Part shown: piece by piece, positions 1 through 11,120 of the stretch
Layout: each line of letters begins with the position of its first letter
Numbering within the stretch: position 1 is the stretch's first letter
Source of the DNA: Hippopus hippopus
Taxonomy: Eukaryota > Mollusca > Bivalvia > Cardiida > Cardiidae
Reading direction: 5' to 3'
NCBI GenBank assembly: GCA_946811185.2
Contig: OX328104.1
Span: 46,112,505 to 46,176,504, forward strand
Length of the DNA stretch: 64,000 nt
Notes under the pieces: model-generated
Databases searched by the model: none
What the model was told of the DNA's origin: nothing
What the model saw: the letters and a program-made list of their open reading frames with translations, nothing else
Program-made: the position numbers and the translations under genes

Positions 1-80
1 CACTTGTTACATATGTCACAGGCGATGTCACCCTTACCATTGCAATTCGAGGTACATACACCACATGGATATCTAGCCAT
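1..80 (-). CDS. N-terminal fragment of a PHD-like zinc-finger protein
   Basis: Read on the minus strand, an ATG at 78-80 opens a frame that runs off the window edge. It begins MARYPCGVC and continues with a CDIC block, so the spacing C-x2-C, then C, then C-x2-C matches the first half of a PHD/treble-clef zinc finger. Such fingers bind histone tails in chromatin proteins. In molluscs similar N-terminal fingers also occur in proteins encoded by non-LTR retrotransposons, so a host gene and an element ORF are both possible. Only 26 codons are visible, so the remaining ligands and the protein length are unknown. It is transcribed away from the KptA-like exon at 628-1155. The finger reading is directly visible; the assignment beyond it is inference. 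Confidence 0.45.
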   Translation of the reverse strand, partial: MARYPCGVCTSNCNGKGDIACDICNK

Positions 81-627
81 TCTTGCACTTTAGTGATGTT
101 TCCCAACCAAACGCAGTTGTGCTTATTTAGTAGTTGAATGAGCTAAAAAATTAAGTTCAGGGAAAACAATAATTTAGATGAAATTGCGAATTAAGTGCAG
201 CGAAAACGAAGATTTTGAAGAAATGTCGATATTAAGGAAAATTATACTTAGCCTTAAATCCACTATCACAAAGTTGAATCACTTTGCTGCGCCATCAGAA
301 AATTCTGGTTTAAATACAGGTCTAACTAATTGCAGTTACAAACACAGCTTACTGACACTTATTGCTCAGACGATTTTTATTATTGTATGACTTTATAGCT
401 TTAATTAAAGCTTTTATTCTGTCGGTGTAGTTTGTAAAACTGTTATAACATACGCGTTGATTGAAATCATACTTAATTAATTATGTTACTGGTCAAAAGT
501 TTCCGACCGAAATTATAATTAACAGGTAAAACAGTAATAATGAAATTTGCCAAGTGTGACAAACATCAATTGCATATCTATTCAAAGAAATGCCGACAGT
601 GTAAAACTACTCTTTGACAATCACTAA

Positions 628-1155
628 GCTAACATTCACCGTTACTGTACAAACCCAGCCGCTGCAGTCAATTGTAATGGCTGCGTTCCAGTCACACACA
701 TTCTACAGCACTTTCGAATAGATTTCCACCACCTCGAATCAGCAATACAGCAGCCAACAGACAAACAACGCCTCGTCCTGTCCGACTGTAAACATTACAT
801 ATGGACAGCAGCCGGTCACTCAATACCGGTTGATTTAAACTGCATCGGAACTAAAATTGAGGTTCCAGCCTTCATTGAATACTGCTGTCATGGCATTACA
901 GTACAAGCCTACCAATACATAAAAGAAGAAGGTTTTAAGACAATGAATCGCCAGTACATTCACTTTGCCGCTTCCAAGACCCTACTGAAGAAGGGCTCGC
1001 AATTCATCATCACACTTAATGTTAAGAAATACCTCCAAGAAGGGATGAAGTTGTTCCGCTTAGCAGATGGAAACATCGCTGCATGTGGAAACAGATCGGG
1101 TATAATAAAGCCACGTTTCTTTAAATGTGTGACTGTAAAAAAACGGCCCTTGTAA
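628..1155 (+). CDS. Tpt1/KptA-like RNA 2'-phosphotransferase exon (partial, possibly degenerate)
   Basis: An open frame follows the in-frame TAA at 625-627 and ends at the TAA at 1153-1155. The best splice-acceptor guess is the CAG ending at 667. The peptide matches the Tpt1/KptA family block by block: a GCVPVTHIL segment like the family's 'G.V.v..LL' start, TDKQRLVLSD (family 'ndKqRf.l'), AAGHSIPVDL (family 'anqGHSi.v.l'), CCHGI (family 'lyHGT'), EEGFKTMNRQYIHFA (family 'GL..M.R.hvH'), and EGMKLFRLADGNIAACGN (family 'G..fyrs.NgV.L'). Tpt1 moves the splice-junction 2'-phosphate of tRNA to NAD+. The N-terminal Arg-His segment is not visible upstream, and the Arg and Gln of the RANQGHS motif are replaced. 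This may be the last exon of a gene whose 5' part was not found, or a decayed copy. Family membership is well supported; activity is doubtful. Confidence 0.6.
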   Translation, partial: ANIHRYCTNPAAAVNCNGCVPVTHILQHFRIDFHHLESAIQQPTDKQRLVLSDCKHYIWTAAGHSIPVDLNCIGTKIEVPAFIEYCCHGITVQAYQYIKEEGFKTMNRQYIHFAASKTLLKKGSQFIITLNVKKYLQEGMKLFRLADGNIAACGNRSGIIKPRFFKCVTVKKRPL

Positions 1156-1212
1156 GGGCCAACCAACAACGGCCCTTGTAAGGGCCAAATACCAACGGCC
1201 CTTGTTAGGGCC
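1145..1212 (+). promoter_or_regulatory. Three tandem histone-type 3' stem-loops
   Basis: Three 16-nt hairpins follow each other at 1145-1160, 1171-1186 and 1197-1212. Each has a 6-bp GGCCCT/AGGGCC stem and a 4-nt loop (TGTA, TGTA, TGTT). This is the geometry of the metazoan replication-dependent histone mRNA 3' stem-loop. The third is followed by ACCAA and then a purine-rich CAAAGAAA at 1219-1226, placed like a histone downstream element. The stop codon of the KptA-like frame (1153-1155) lies inside the first hairpin. The loops are not the perfect histone consensus, because G occupies a position normally A, C or U. No histone ORF is visible nearby. Confidence 0.5.
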
Positions 1213-1215
1213 ACC

Positions 1216-1670
1216 AATTTCAAAGAAATCTATCTTTGCGAAAAATTGTCTTAAAATTGTCCCCCTTCTCAGTGCCAACACATTGAAGTAAACAGAAAAA
1301 GACGTCTTAATTCCTCCATTACCCTCACCATCCCCAATAATTAAAAAATGACGCGAAAACGGTTTCTGTCGCAGGTATTTCTTGGGGCAAGAAAATTCAG
1401 GGCCCTGGGCTAGTGCTGGTAAAACAAACAGAAATTAAATGAATATGTGAGCTTCCGCAGTGAAATAATGTACTTTTAAAGTGATGAAACGTAACTCTGT
1501 ATAAACTTCAGTAGTACAACAGAGTAATTTCCCTTCTGTAAATATCTGCTGGATGCTTGACATGTACCTGCAAACTCTGTAAGACATAAAATAAAACAAC
1601 ATAAACTCGTAAATAAGTAGATAATTGCATATTGTATCATACATTCTTATTAATTTGGTTGTTTTGTGCC
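1216..1670. other. Intergenic, no supported gene
   Basis: AT-rich sequence after the hairpin cluster. Short frames on both strands show no domain and no splice context. Nothing else is supported here. Confidence 0.5.
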
Positions 1671-1678
1671 TCAAAATT

Positions 1679-1921
1679 CGTACGGCGCTAAGTTAATTGG
1701 TACGGCGTAACGGGCACCTGTTGGTCCCGTGAAAGAATGTCTGAAATTGGCAAATAACTTGACAAATACGAAAAATTGGGCATTAATATCCCTAGGTATG
1801 ATAGATAATACGGTTTTCAATATAATAATACAAAAAAAAGCAAGCAATATGTTGCACATTTTGGTACGGCGTGTTTTTATCCGTACGGCGTATGGTACGG
1901 CGTATTTTTCTGGTACGGCGT
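1679..1921. repeat. Six scattered copies of the decamer GGTACGGCGT
   Basis: The motif (first base variable) occurs at 1679-1688 (last base changed), 1699-1708, 1863-1872, 1882-1891, 1894-1903 and 1912-1921. The spacing is irregular, so this is not a simple tandem array. It contains the palindromic core GTAC and two CpGs in an otherwise CpG-poor stretch. Confidence 0.6.
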
Positions 1922-2490
1922 GTTTTAGTAGGACCGGTTTGGAGTAATTTTGAATTTAAAATGTCATCAAAAGTGTATTTTCATAGATCTTGGGGAATAA
2001 TGCAAGCATAGCCAACTTTCACGGACATGCCTTATCAGCAGTCTCGGTACATCGGCGTGACGTAACATTCCCTAGCAACGAGCGGCCGCCATTTTCGGAG
2101 GTGAAATTGATAACATAGCAACCATATATTTTAGTGCTGTTCGCAATTTTTATCGTTGAGAAAAACTGCTTTTTTTACGAATCAAAGCTATTGACAGTTA
2201 AAATAACTGTTAGAAATATACTTTAGAATACGTATGACGAGTTGTCAATTCTTCTTTTAGACGATTTTCATTAAATGGGCCTACCACAAATAGACCTACC
2301 ATTTAAATATAAAGTGGGTCTAGACCCTTCAGACATGAACTCAATTTATGTACCTGCTTTTTTGTCTGTTTCATGTCCAAGCGTAAAAAAAAAGTGTAAT
2401 CTACATTATGTTGTTCATCAGATTAAAAGAAAGGTCGGAGAATTCTATGGTTTCCGAGGATTTTTTTTTCCCCTCTCTCTCTCTCTGACC

Positions 2491-2529
2491 AGGGATCTTA
2501 TATACACAAGATATGTATATAAGATCCCT
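2491..2529. repeat. Short perfect palindrome AGGGATCTTATATAC...
   Basis: A 15-bp arm (AGGGATCTTATATAC) pairs with its reverse complement across a 9-base loop. A closely related palindrome (ACCAGGGATCGTAT...) lies at 26665-26699. It follows a CT-rich tract at 2470-2486. Confidence 0.6.
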
Positions 2530-2936
2530 GCTCTGACCAAAGCAATTTCCTGAATTTTCAAAGGCTGATAAGCTATTAAAACCTCTCAAGTATCGTCATA
2601 AAAAATTACTATACCTGTAAAATATCTTAGTACGTGTATTTGATGGTGATCATTTTAATAGTCTAATATTTGAGCGAAAAAAAGAATAGTCTGATAAAAC
2701 TTTTTAAACATTGCCCCGAGACAGACTTAATTAGATCTAGCCCAGTGCAAAAAAAAAATCAAGGGTTTTTCCGACCATGAAGAGGAAGAATTTCGAAAAT
2801 ATTGCAGTGAAAGGAAAATACTAATCAGCATCCTTTCTTTTTTCCACAATGTTTGCTACTCTTTCAAAGACAAATATCGCTTTGGTATGTCTCGTTCGAA
2901 AACTCTTTCTAATTTTGATAAACATGTTAGTTTGAA

Positions 2937-4764
2937 GAATGAACTTACCCTCTGCAACCTGCGAAAAATTCCAAATCATAATCACAAATGATCAACATAA
3001 GGAAATATTAAGATCAGTAACAGACAAAAAAGAGTCAGTGTAATGTGACACGTGTGCGTTAATTTTTATTTCTACCAAGCAATTACGTTACAGCTCTCGG
3101 GTCGCCCACCCTGCAGTGCGATACCGAGATCAAAGGAACACGGAGTTAAACCCTTCACCCATTTTGTGAAAATTCATATGACACGTACAAAGTATTTCTT
3201 AAAAACTTTTGAAAACTTAGGCTGGAATATAAATATTTTGTGAATGTGGATGGAAGATTAAAAATTTGAACCGAAGCTACATTTCTTATGTCATGAAATT
3301 GACTCTATTACACTTATTGGTCTTTAGAAACATGACTAAATTATGCCCAACATAAAAAGCTCGGTATCTTTTTTTAGATCGGGATTTTCTTAATATTCAA
3401 AGTATGCTTGTAGTACTGTAATTTCAGTAAATGGACTGTCCCTGTCTCTTTGAAGACACTGGAAATCTTCTTAACCCTATGCTTGCAGGTGCTTGAAAAA
3501 AAAAAAAAAAAAGAAAAACGTAAAAGGAAGAAATGCTTGGAACCAGCATTTTCTCCTTTTCCCACGATATTTTCTACTTTTACAAAAACCATTTCAACAA
3601 TTTGACCCATGTCTAAACTGTCGGCTTCAAATGCTTTGGATTTTGATAGGTCCTAAGTTTTGCAGTTTACTAAAATTTTTAGTCAAATAAGCCATCACTC
3701 TCATTGTTCAAATCCTTTTAGCAAACATTTAAAATTCCGACTTTTAAAGACCCTGATAAAAATAGCTTTTCAAAACATTGTGGGAAAAGGAGAAAATTCT
3801 GGTTACAAACATTGTCTCCTTTTACAATGTTTTCCACCCTTTTTAAACGTAATTCCATTTTTGAGTCACACTTATTTTTGTTGTCCTCAAATGCTTTTAA
3901 CTTTTACAAGTCAAAATTTTGTCGTTCTGTAAACAATAAATTTATAAAAATTGCCATAGATGGTCTGATTGTTCAACACATGTCAGACATTGCCAAGTTG
4001 GTAAAGTACAAGGCTTGAAACCCGGGGATCGATGGTTCGATTTATTTAAACTATTAGCCTTTTACCACACAATCCCGAGTTAAAAAAAAACAAACTTTTG
4101 AAAACATTGTAGGAAGAGGAGAAAGTGCCGGTTACCAGCATTTTCTCCTTTTCCCTTGATGTTTTCTATTCAGTTTTACTTGATAAATTACTTGAGCCAT
4201 ATGAAATTGAAGTCTGCAAATGTTTTCAACTTGGAGAAGTCTTTTTTTTTTGTAAAGGATTAGAGTGGTGATAAATTTCTGTAATAAGAAAAAAGAGATT
4301 TGTTGTGTGCAAAGAGACACCGACAGATTATTTCTTGAAAGCTGGAACACCATAAAGTTTGAGTTTCTTGAGAAAAGTCTGGCCAAAGAAAATAGTTTCA
4401 TTTTTTTTTACATCCCTCTTAATCGATGACTATCGTAACGACGAAGGTCAGTTCAAATTTTAAACCTTCCATTCCCTATAAAAAAGGTAGTTCAAGTTTC
4501 ATTTTTAGGAGAGAAATATGTGCTAAAACTGTTTTCATTATAAAGCTGGTAAAGGGTTAGCCGGGTGTTCCTCTGATCTCGGTATATCACTGCCGTAGTG
4601 GGTGACACATAGTCTTTGCTAAACACAGACTAACACACACGTGTCATAAAAATGTGACTGCCCTGTTCATTTTTCAGTTGATCATTTGTAAATACAGTAA
4701 ATAGGATTTGGAATTATCCATTTTTTTTTTTACATAGGGTAAGTCCATTCTCGTTTTTGAGTTC
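2937..4764. repeat. Foldback structure: inverted arms of about 220-300 bp around a 1.2 kb middle
   Basis: The arms at about 2937-3160 and 4550-4764 are reverse complements over many blocks: GAACTTACCCT, AATTCCAAATC, AAATGATCAAC, GACACGTGTG, and CCGAGATCAAAGGAACAC near 3125-3142. The arms resemble one another enough for a cruciform, but with indels. The middle is filled by MITE copies and a tRNA-like fragment at about 3985-4045. It is either a foldback transposon or an inverted duplication later hit by MITEs. Confidence 0.55.
3985..4045 (+). repeat. tRNA-like SINE head remnant
   Basis: GCCAAGTTGGTAAAGTAC resembles an A box, and GATGGTTCGATT about 30 bases later resembles a B box. There is no acceptor stem, so it is a SINE-type relic rather than a working tRNA gene. 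Confidence 0.4.
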
Positions 4765-5966
4765 AAAAGATGCATAAGCTTGTATGTCCGAACATTTTTT
4801 TGTTTTCAAATGCATTATTACGGAGCCCTGATTTAACTGCAGCTTGCAATTCATTAATTATTTTTAATTCTTGTCTTTTAAATTTAAGGCAGTTTGCTAG
4901 AAATTAATTATTTCTTTCTCGGGTGTTAATAATGTGGTCTGCATACGAAAGTTTTTATCAAAACCAAAAGGAGACAGCGCTTGTGTTATAACTCTTTTTT
5001 CTGTAGGATACCGGAAAATTGATAAATTGACAGTTTTTGCCTTTTCGAAAGTGATAATTGATACACTACCGGCACGGCCGATTTTTGGCATATTTATTGT
5101 TTTTACGGTGAATTTCATTTCTAAAATGTAACCAAATAACTATACGGATATATTCAAGATGGCGTTTGTTTTCACCTCGGCCCTTGTTGCTATCACGTGA
5201 TCACCGAAAATGCCCGGATGTCCGACGTTATCTATAAAGAAATCGATGAGAATAATCGATATCATACGTAAAGGTTCGGGAGTTTCCGGAGTTTGGCGAA
5301 CTTAAACCGTGTATATACTAGTAATCCATATTTGATATCCCGCAGCTATAAAAGATATGAGAAGCGTAACCTTACGTAACAGTAGCCTGCATCAAATTTA
5401 CAATCCTTGCCTAGACTGTATATCTGCCCTGGCGGTTTTTTTTTTTTTTTCGGATTTCAACCTAAACCCTTTGTCTCCTTGAAGATCAATATATGGCTGC
5501 ACAGAATGTGCACCCATATCAGAGTGCTCAGAAAATTTGATTTACATTGGTCATCAGATACAGCAAGATTTTTCTTTGGAAAAGACCATTGAAATTGTTG
5601 TATTTAAGCTTTGTCAGTTTGTAAATGAATTCATTCCTCTGTTTAAGGGTCAAGTTTGGATTCTCTGAAACATTACTGATCCCTGCTGTTCGGCCCTTAA
5701 ACTGCTCTGTGCGTCTAAATGCACTTTTTGCTGACAATGTAGACCAATAATTAATAAACTGCAAAAAAAGAAGTCTCACCTTGAATTCTAATTCGTCCAA
5801 ATGCACTTTTGTTGACTGTGTAGATTTATAACAAGCTGCACAAAACAAATAGTCTGATCTTGGACCTGATCGATTCTGTGCGTCGATTTTTGAAAATCCT
5901 TGATATTACTATATCAACAGGTTGCTGCATCCAGCAAGAAATTCGGCATTTTGGGATTCCGGTTTA

Positions 5967-8429
5967 ACACTAAATTCATCACACACTTTCGAGTCTAACG
6001 GACCTGAAAGAAAAGCCTTTTGAAAACTTTGTGGGAAAGGGAGAAAATTCTGGTAACCAGCATTTTCTCCTGTTTCAAAGACAGGCATTATAATTTGAGT
6101 TGCATTTAATTCGTTGTCTGCAAATGCTTTTAACTTGATCGAGTCCAAAATTTCGTCATCTGGTAACGAGTTCAACTTTTGACGGGAAAATGTGCTATAT
6201 GCAGTTAAATACTAGTACCTTAGCAAATAATTCCATGGTTTTACGACCCTGAGAAAGAAGGCTTTTGAAAACGCACGGAAAGGTGAAAATCTTTGTGATC
6301 GACAAGTTCTCATTTTTCTACAATGTTTTCTACCCTTTCAAAAGCAAGTTTCATTATGTGCCTCATTTGTTATCTGCAAATGCTTTCAACTTGAAGAAAT
6401 AAAACTTAGAATTTAGTCGTTTAGTAAAAAGCTAAAGGTTATATCTTGATGGGGTAATTAAGTCAGAATTTACAAATTGTATTTTGTGTGTGGTTTGATT
6501 GTTTTGATTTGTATAATTTCCACTTCCTACGATTAAAGAAATTAAAAAAAAAAAAAAAAAAAAGTGGGGGAGAAGGAGAAATAAAACCGATTTATAGCAC
6601 ATATATTAATTTTGAATACTGCTCAGAACCGTTAGAGTAAATGTACATTGTTTTATGCACACGAAAAATTACAGATTCAGCATATAAGAAAGCATCCATT
6701 TAAAGTTAGTTTTGATCCAACAAAAAGGAGAAAATGTTTTGTTCCGAATATTCCATAGACCGTGTGCCGCGGATTTCTATTCGGTAATGCTTTTGCTTTA
6801 TGAGCGAAGTCGCCTTTTCTCACAATGTCTGCTACTATTAATAGTTCTATCCATGCATTGAACTATATTTTGATACATAAAGATGGGTACAACCTTTTCG
6901 CGGTTATGCTTTTTGCAGGTTGCGTCGTTTTAAATATGGAAGAATCAACAATTAGCCCCTCACTGTTTAGACTAATTCTTACCAATGAACAATGAATATA
7001 TGAAAATTGTTATAAGGGGAACATTTGGAAGATGCAAGAAACTGATTGATTTAAAAAAACGAGTTGTTTGAAAAAGTTAAGAGATCAACTGCATGGTCTT
7101 TAGAAGTCGTATTTTATACAACAATAGGTTAAATTTGTAATTTAATTCTTCACCAAACGACAAAATTTTAGACTTGTCTGAATTTAGAGTTTTCTTTTTT
7201 TAAGACAAATAAAAGGTGACTCAAACGATGAAATCTGTCTCTAAAAGGATCAAAATCAGTGCGAGAAAAGGAGTAGATGCAATAACTTTTTACAAGTTAT
7301 TTTCAAGAGTTTTCTACTACAGGGTCGTTAAATCTCGGGGCTGTGTGGTACAGGGTTAAGTATTACCTTTTCCCACAGAGCAATTTTAGAAGAGGCTATT
7401 TCTCTGGGGTTTTCATGAGTGTATACGTAAATGATAATTATGCAGAAGCTAACTTTTTAAGTCATTTGTAAAGGAATATTCGTTTGTTTTACTCCCTTTT
7501 TCCACAATATTCATAGTATATGTCAATATTAATATATTGGATCTAGTACTGTCATTCTTTTTACTGTTAATACTCTTTGTAGCAGAAACTGATTGAGTGG
7601 TGTAAAAAATATTTTTTTGAAAAGAAGATAATTTGTAAAAAGTTATTGCACTCGTTTCCATATTTTATCCTAAACAATCAACCGTACTTGTACAGCAATA
7701 GGTTAAAGTTGTTTATACCACACAATCCTATGTTTAAATGGCCCCTAGTTAAAAGATTTTTTATGAACATTGTGGGAAAAGGAGAAAACGTTGGTTACAG
7801 CATTTTCTCCTTTTCCCCAGTGTTGTTTTTCCAAATTCCATCATTTGAGCCACATATACGTTGTCATCTGCAAATTTGTCGTCTAATAAAGGGTGAAGGT
7901 CAATCTGTGTAATGTAGGGAATAGCCAGTGTAAAAACAAATGGAAAATGTTCAGTGTAGGAAAATCAACTTTGGTTCAAACCCCTGTAACAAACAATTGC
8001 AAGATTTATTGAACTTCAGGTAGATGACTTCTCAAAACATTCTAGGAAAAGAGAAAATGCAGGTAAACATAATTTACTCCTTTTCTTACAATGTTTTTCA
8101 TACTTTCAAAACCACATTTGTCTTCTGAAAATGTTTACCAATTGGACAAATCTAAAATTTGGGTTTTTGGTAATGGGTTAATTAAAAAACAAACTACATG
8201 TAAATGTACTTCATTTCTTATTTCTTTTTTAACCCTTTACTAGACGACAAAATTTTAGCCTTGTCCAATTTGAAAGCATTTGCAGACGACAATTTCAGTG
8301 TAGCTCAAATGTTTCGATTTTTCTTTGAGAAGACATGGTTAACAGCCTTTTCTCCTTTTCCCACAATGTTTTCAAAAGGCTTTCTTCTCATGGACATTAA
8401 AAGTTTGCATTATGCTGTAAAGGTTCAAA
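5967..8429. other. Gene-free stretch with several MITE copies
   Basis: Copies or fragments of the TTAA MITE family lie at about 5966-6180, 6235-6430, 7700-7885, 8020-8180 and 8228-8410. There is a poly-A tract at 6543-6563. No coding signal is visible on either strand. Confidence 0.5.
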
Positions 8430-9262
8430 TGGTGTTTAATGGCGCATCGACATCTATGGTCATTTAGCGTGCTTGAAAGGTAATGTATTATCAATAGTTG
8501 TAAGAACTAAGTGGTAATTTAAAAGTTAATAAACTGCTCAAAAGTATTAAAGGATCACACAAATGCTAAAATTCAAGTCTTTCACTCTGCTAAACACTCG
8601 GTCTTTGTGTTCTGAAAACCATCAGCTTACATTCTTTCTAGACAAAATGGCTAAATAGTTCTTGATTGTCTCATTTTAAATGCTGATAAGCCATGTTAAG
8701 AAGAAAATCAGGAAATTTGTTTTCCTTGTTGTTTTGTTAAACAGCTCATATTTTCCAATCTTTTGTTCATATTCTTGTCAAATCTAATGCAAGAAGAGGA
8801 CGAGATGAAATAATGACACCTCCGATTCTCTTAAAAGCCTGTGTGACATATTAAAAAAACGGCTTTGACAAGAATAGCCCATACATCTTTTGTGCAAACC
8901 AAACTGTTTTGCCTGCTCTGAGATTTTACAGTGTTAAGGCTGAATGAACTTATGAGCAGAAAATTATTTGCATTGTCCTGGACTGAAAAAATTTATCTTG
9001 CGATCGAAGTTGAGGACATGTGATCCTTTAATTTTTTTGAGCAGCATAATACTTCATGAACAAGAATTAAAAATTAAAGCAGAAAAATGTGGAATATATC
9101 TTTTATATGATTGTAAGTGCTAGTAGACTTAGCAACGAGGCAATCCTCATTGCAGAGTCATCCAGCGTGTTTTATATTTATGTCCTAAATTTAAAAATTC
9201 TATATTTTATTATAGAAATCTATGTCTTTCAAATATTGTAAGATGTTATTCTGTTTAACGTT
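8430..9262 (-). mobile_element. Older 3' fragment of the I-like LINE, interrupted
   Basis: Bases 8430-8470 match the 3' end of the LINE at 16977-17040 (shared GGCGCATCGA...TGGTCATTTAG). Bases 9190-9262 match the start of its coding 3' end (shared CTATATTTTATTATA and TGTTATTCTGTT, as at 17085-17142). The two halves are separated by a TIR element (8534-9044) plus about 140 bp of other sequence. It is more diverged than the 17-kb copy and carries no open frame. Confidence 0.5.
8534..9044. mobile_element. Non-autonomous TIR DNA element, 511 bp
   Basis: The left end CTGCTCAAAAGTATTAAAGG and the right end, read in reverse (CTGCTCAAAAAAATTAAAGG), form terminal inverted repeats of about 25 bp that continue into ATCACA. 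No transposase frame is present. It sits inside the older LINE fragment, so it inserted later. I cannot assign a superfamily. Confidence 0.65.
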
Positions 9263-9917
9263 TAAAGATAACACGTACTTCATTTTTCATAATGTGGTAT
9301 TAATTTGTAAAATATCTTAACCCATACTGGCTAATTTCAGAAACAGCATTTGCTTGTATACCAAAGGGCTGTACATGTGTCACCGTAGCCAACATATTTT
9401 CAAATAACTTGAATGAATTCAAAGTACTCAGAGGATGACCAACTGGTTGTGTTTGATATTTAAGATCTGTCACTCAAATGGGGTGTGATGCAGTTAGAAA
9501 ACCACATCACACTGCATTTGAGTGACAGATTTTTAATATGTCGTCTGCAAACACTTTCAATCTGGACAAGCCTACTCTTTTGGTATTTGGTAAAGAGTTA
9601 ATCTGTTTACAGTAGGGATGTGAAGAGTGTTGTGGTAATCGCTGGGACTGTATTTTTTACACTTGTATATTGTATATCACCAAATGGTTCAACTTTAAAA
9701 TATCATCTCAGTTTTGCCTTCCATGGTCTGTCTGTTTTGCTCTAGATCTGTACTTTACCTAAAATTAAACAAAAACAGAGGTAAGGAACTACATCCACAT
9801 CCCCAAGTAGGCCAAAGTGGTCATTCGATTTAGCCTGTAGATCTCAAAGAATTATGTTTTGATGATAAGAAATAACTTCATTAGTGTAAAATTTATTTAA
9901 TTCCTTTCCCTTTAAGC

Positions 9918-10340
9918 TGACGCAATATTGCATTCTGCATTACAACCATTCAACCAGACAAGACCGTTCACATAGCACAGTGTGGCTAATATTTTAGCGA
10001 ATATATTACAGGCATGTTCATGGTCATTTTTTTTTCAAAACAAATGCTCATTTGGTGTCAGCTTTGTAATGACCATTCTACTCTCTGCTTTGTCCTTTTT
10101 TCTCAAAGACCAAAACCAAAAACCCTGTATGGGAATAAGTAGAAACCATTACTTTATATGCTGACACAATATATAATATTTATTTTATACACTCCAGACA
10201 TCAGACAAGACTGTCCACTTAGCGCAGTGTGGCCATTATAGGGAGGAGCTTTTTCTCTAGGCATGTCGATGGCCATTTTCTTCCTTGCTCCATACAATGT
10301 GGGTGTCAGCATGTAAATGGCCATGTTGATGTCACTATGG
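9918..10340. repeat. Degenerate direct duplication, period about 240 bp
   Basis: Blocks near 9955-10070 (CAGACAAGACCGTTCACATAG, GCACAGTGTGGCTA, GGCATGTTCATGGTCATTTT) recur near 10200-10285 as CAGACAAGACTGTCCACTTAG, GCGCAGTGTGGCCA and GGCATGTCGATGGCCATTTT. No coding role is visible. Confidence 0.5.
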
Positions 10341-10896
10341 GGTTATATTACAATGTTTTCAGACATGCCTTGGCCTGACAATCTTACATGAGAGACGGGC
10401 GCAAATATGTAAAGTAAATTAGTTGGGTTGAGGTTTTAATGAGACTAGGCAGCGATCCTATAATCTCTATAGATGATCTCTGCACCAAGGTACCCAACAC
10501 ACTCCATGACAATACTATCTTTACCTGCAAATACTTTGCAACAGAAAAGGCATAAGGCCCTATATCCTCTCTGTACATTGGCCGTATCAGGTACACTTTT
10601 GCAGGCCGGTACCTAGGTTATCAACGTGGGGATAGCACTGTCCACAAAAGCTCCTCTGAAGTATGAAATAAGCATGAAAAATATACAAACAAAAACAATT
10701 TTGAATTTAGAAAATTTTAGAAAATTATTAGAGTTTGTTATGAAGAGGTTTTCTGGTACTTGTTTTTTCATTCATTTTGATACAACACAGCATGAAGAGC
10801 CAACAATCCAGATGTATAAGAACAGAGATGCAAGACATTCACAGCATTGGCTTCAAGTGTACAAAGTTTGATTTGCTGATAAAGACCTTAAGTAGT

Positions 10897-11120
10897 ACTT
10901 TACCAAACGACCAAAATTTTGCTTGTCCAAATTCAAAGTATTTGCAGACAGCAACTTAAAATGCAGCTATTATGGCAGAATTTGTTTTTGAAAGGGTAGA
11001 ATGCATAGTGGGAAAAGGAAAAAATGCTTGTTACCAGCATTTTCTTCTTATCCTACTATGTTTTCGAAAGCCTTCTTTGTAAGGGTTGTTAAAAGTCCGG
11101 ATTATGTGGCAATGGGTTAA
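10897..11120 (-). mobile_element. TTAA-family MITE, reverse form
   Basis: Starts CTTTACCAAACGACC, has the internal palindrome around TGCTTGTTACCAGCA, and ends GGCAATGGGTTAA. The element is a near-complete member of the family described for 14999-15224, with diverged ends. Confidence 0.6.

Larger units (their letters stand above)
2047..5236. mobile_element. Putative insertion of about 3.2 kb inside the left inverted arm
   Basis: The segment is absent from the homologous right arm. Its two ends show imperfect inverted similarity: a CTAGCAACGAG...GAGGTGAAATTG block near 2072-2108, and, in reverse complement, TAGCAACAAGG...GAGGTGAAAACA near 5172-5195. A DNA transposon with degenerate terminal repeats is the simplest reading. 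No transposase frame is visible, so it would be non-autonomous. It contains the inverted repeat at 2937-4764 and three TTAA-family MITEs (about 3500-3690, 3750-3935, 4085-4265). Confidence 0.4.
1998..5966. repeat. Left arm of a long inverted repeat, split by an insertion
   Basis: Bases 1998-2046 and 5237-5966 match, in reverse complement and in mirrored order, the continuous segment 26811-28117. Landmarks shared with the right arm include AACTTTCACGGACATG near 2015, TACGTAAAGGTTCGGGA near 5268, the GATTTTTCTTTGGAAA block near 5568 and CCGGTTTAA at the inner end near 5966. In the right arm the first two landmarks are adjacent. Here they are separated by about 3.2 kb, which marks 2047-5236 as a later insertion. 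Confidence 0.6.

Noticed and set aside
3090..4620. Possible 5S rRNA-like segments near 3114-3155 and 4553-4612
   Set aside because: The words CCGAGATCA...GGAACAC and GGGTGACAC recall 5S rRNA, but no 120-base match or internal control region order exists. They are the arms of an inverted repeat.
5157..5200. Possible promoter/start CAAGATGGCG
   Set aside because: YY1-like word and a 13-codon frame only. It lies at the end of the putative insertion, so it is more likely terminal transposon sequence.
10384..10596. Minus-strand 70-codon frame
   Set aside because: Codon-like, with a possible donor at 10525, but no family match and an alternative frame is equally open. It is kept only as a weak exon-like island.
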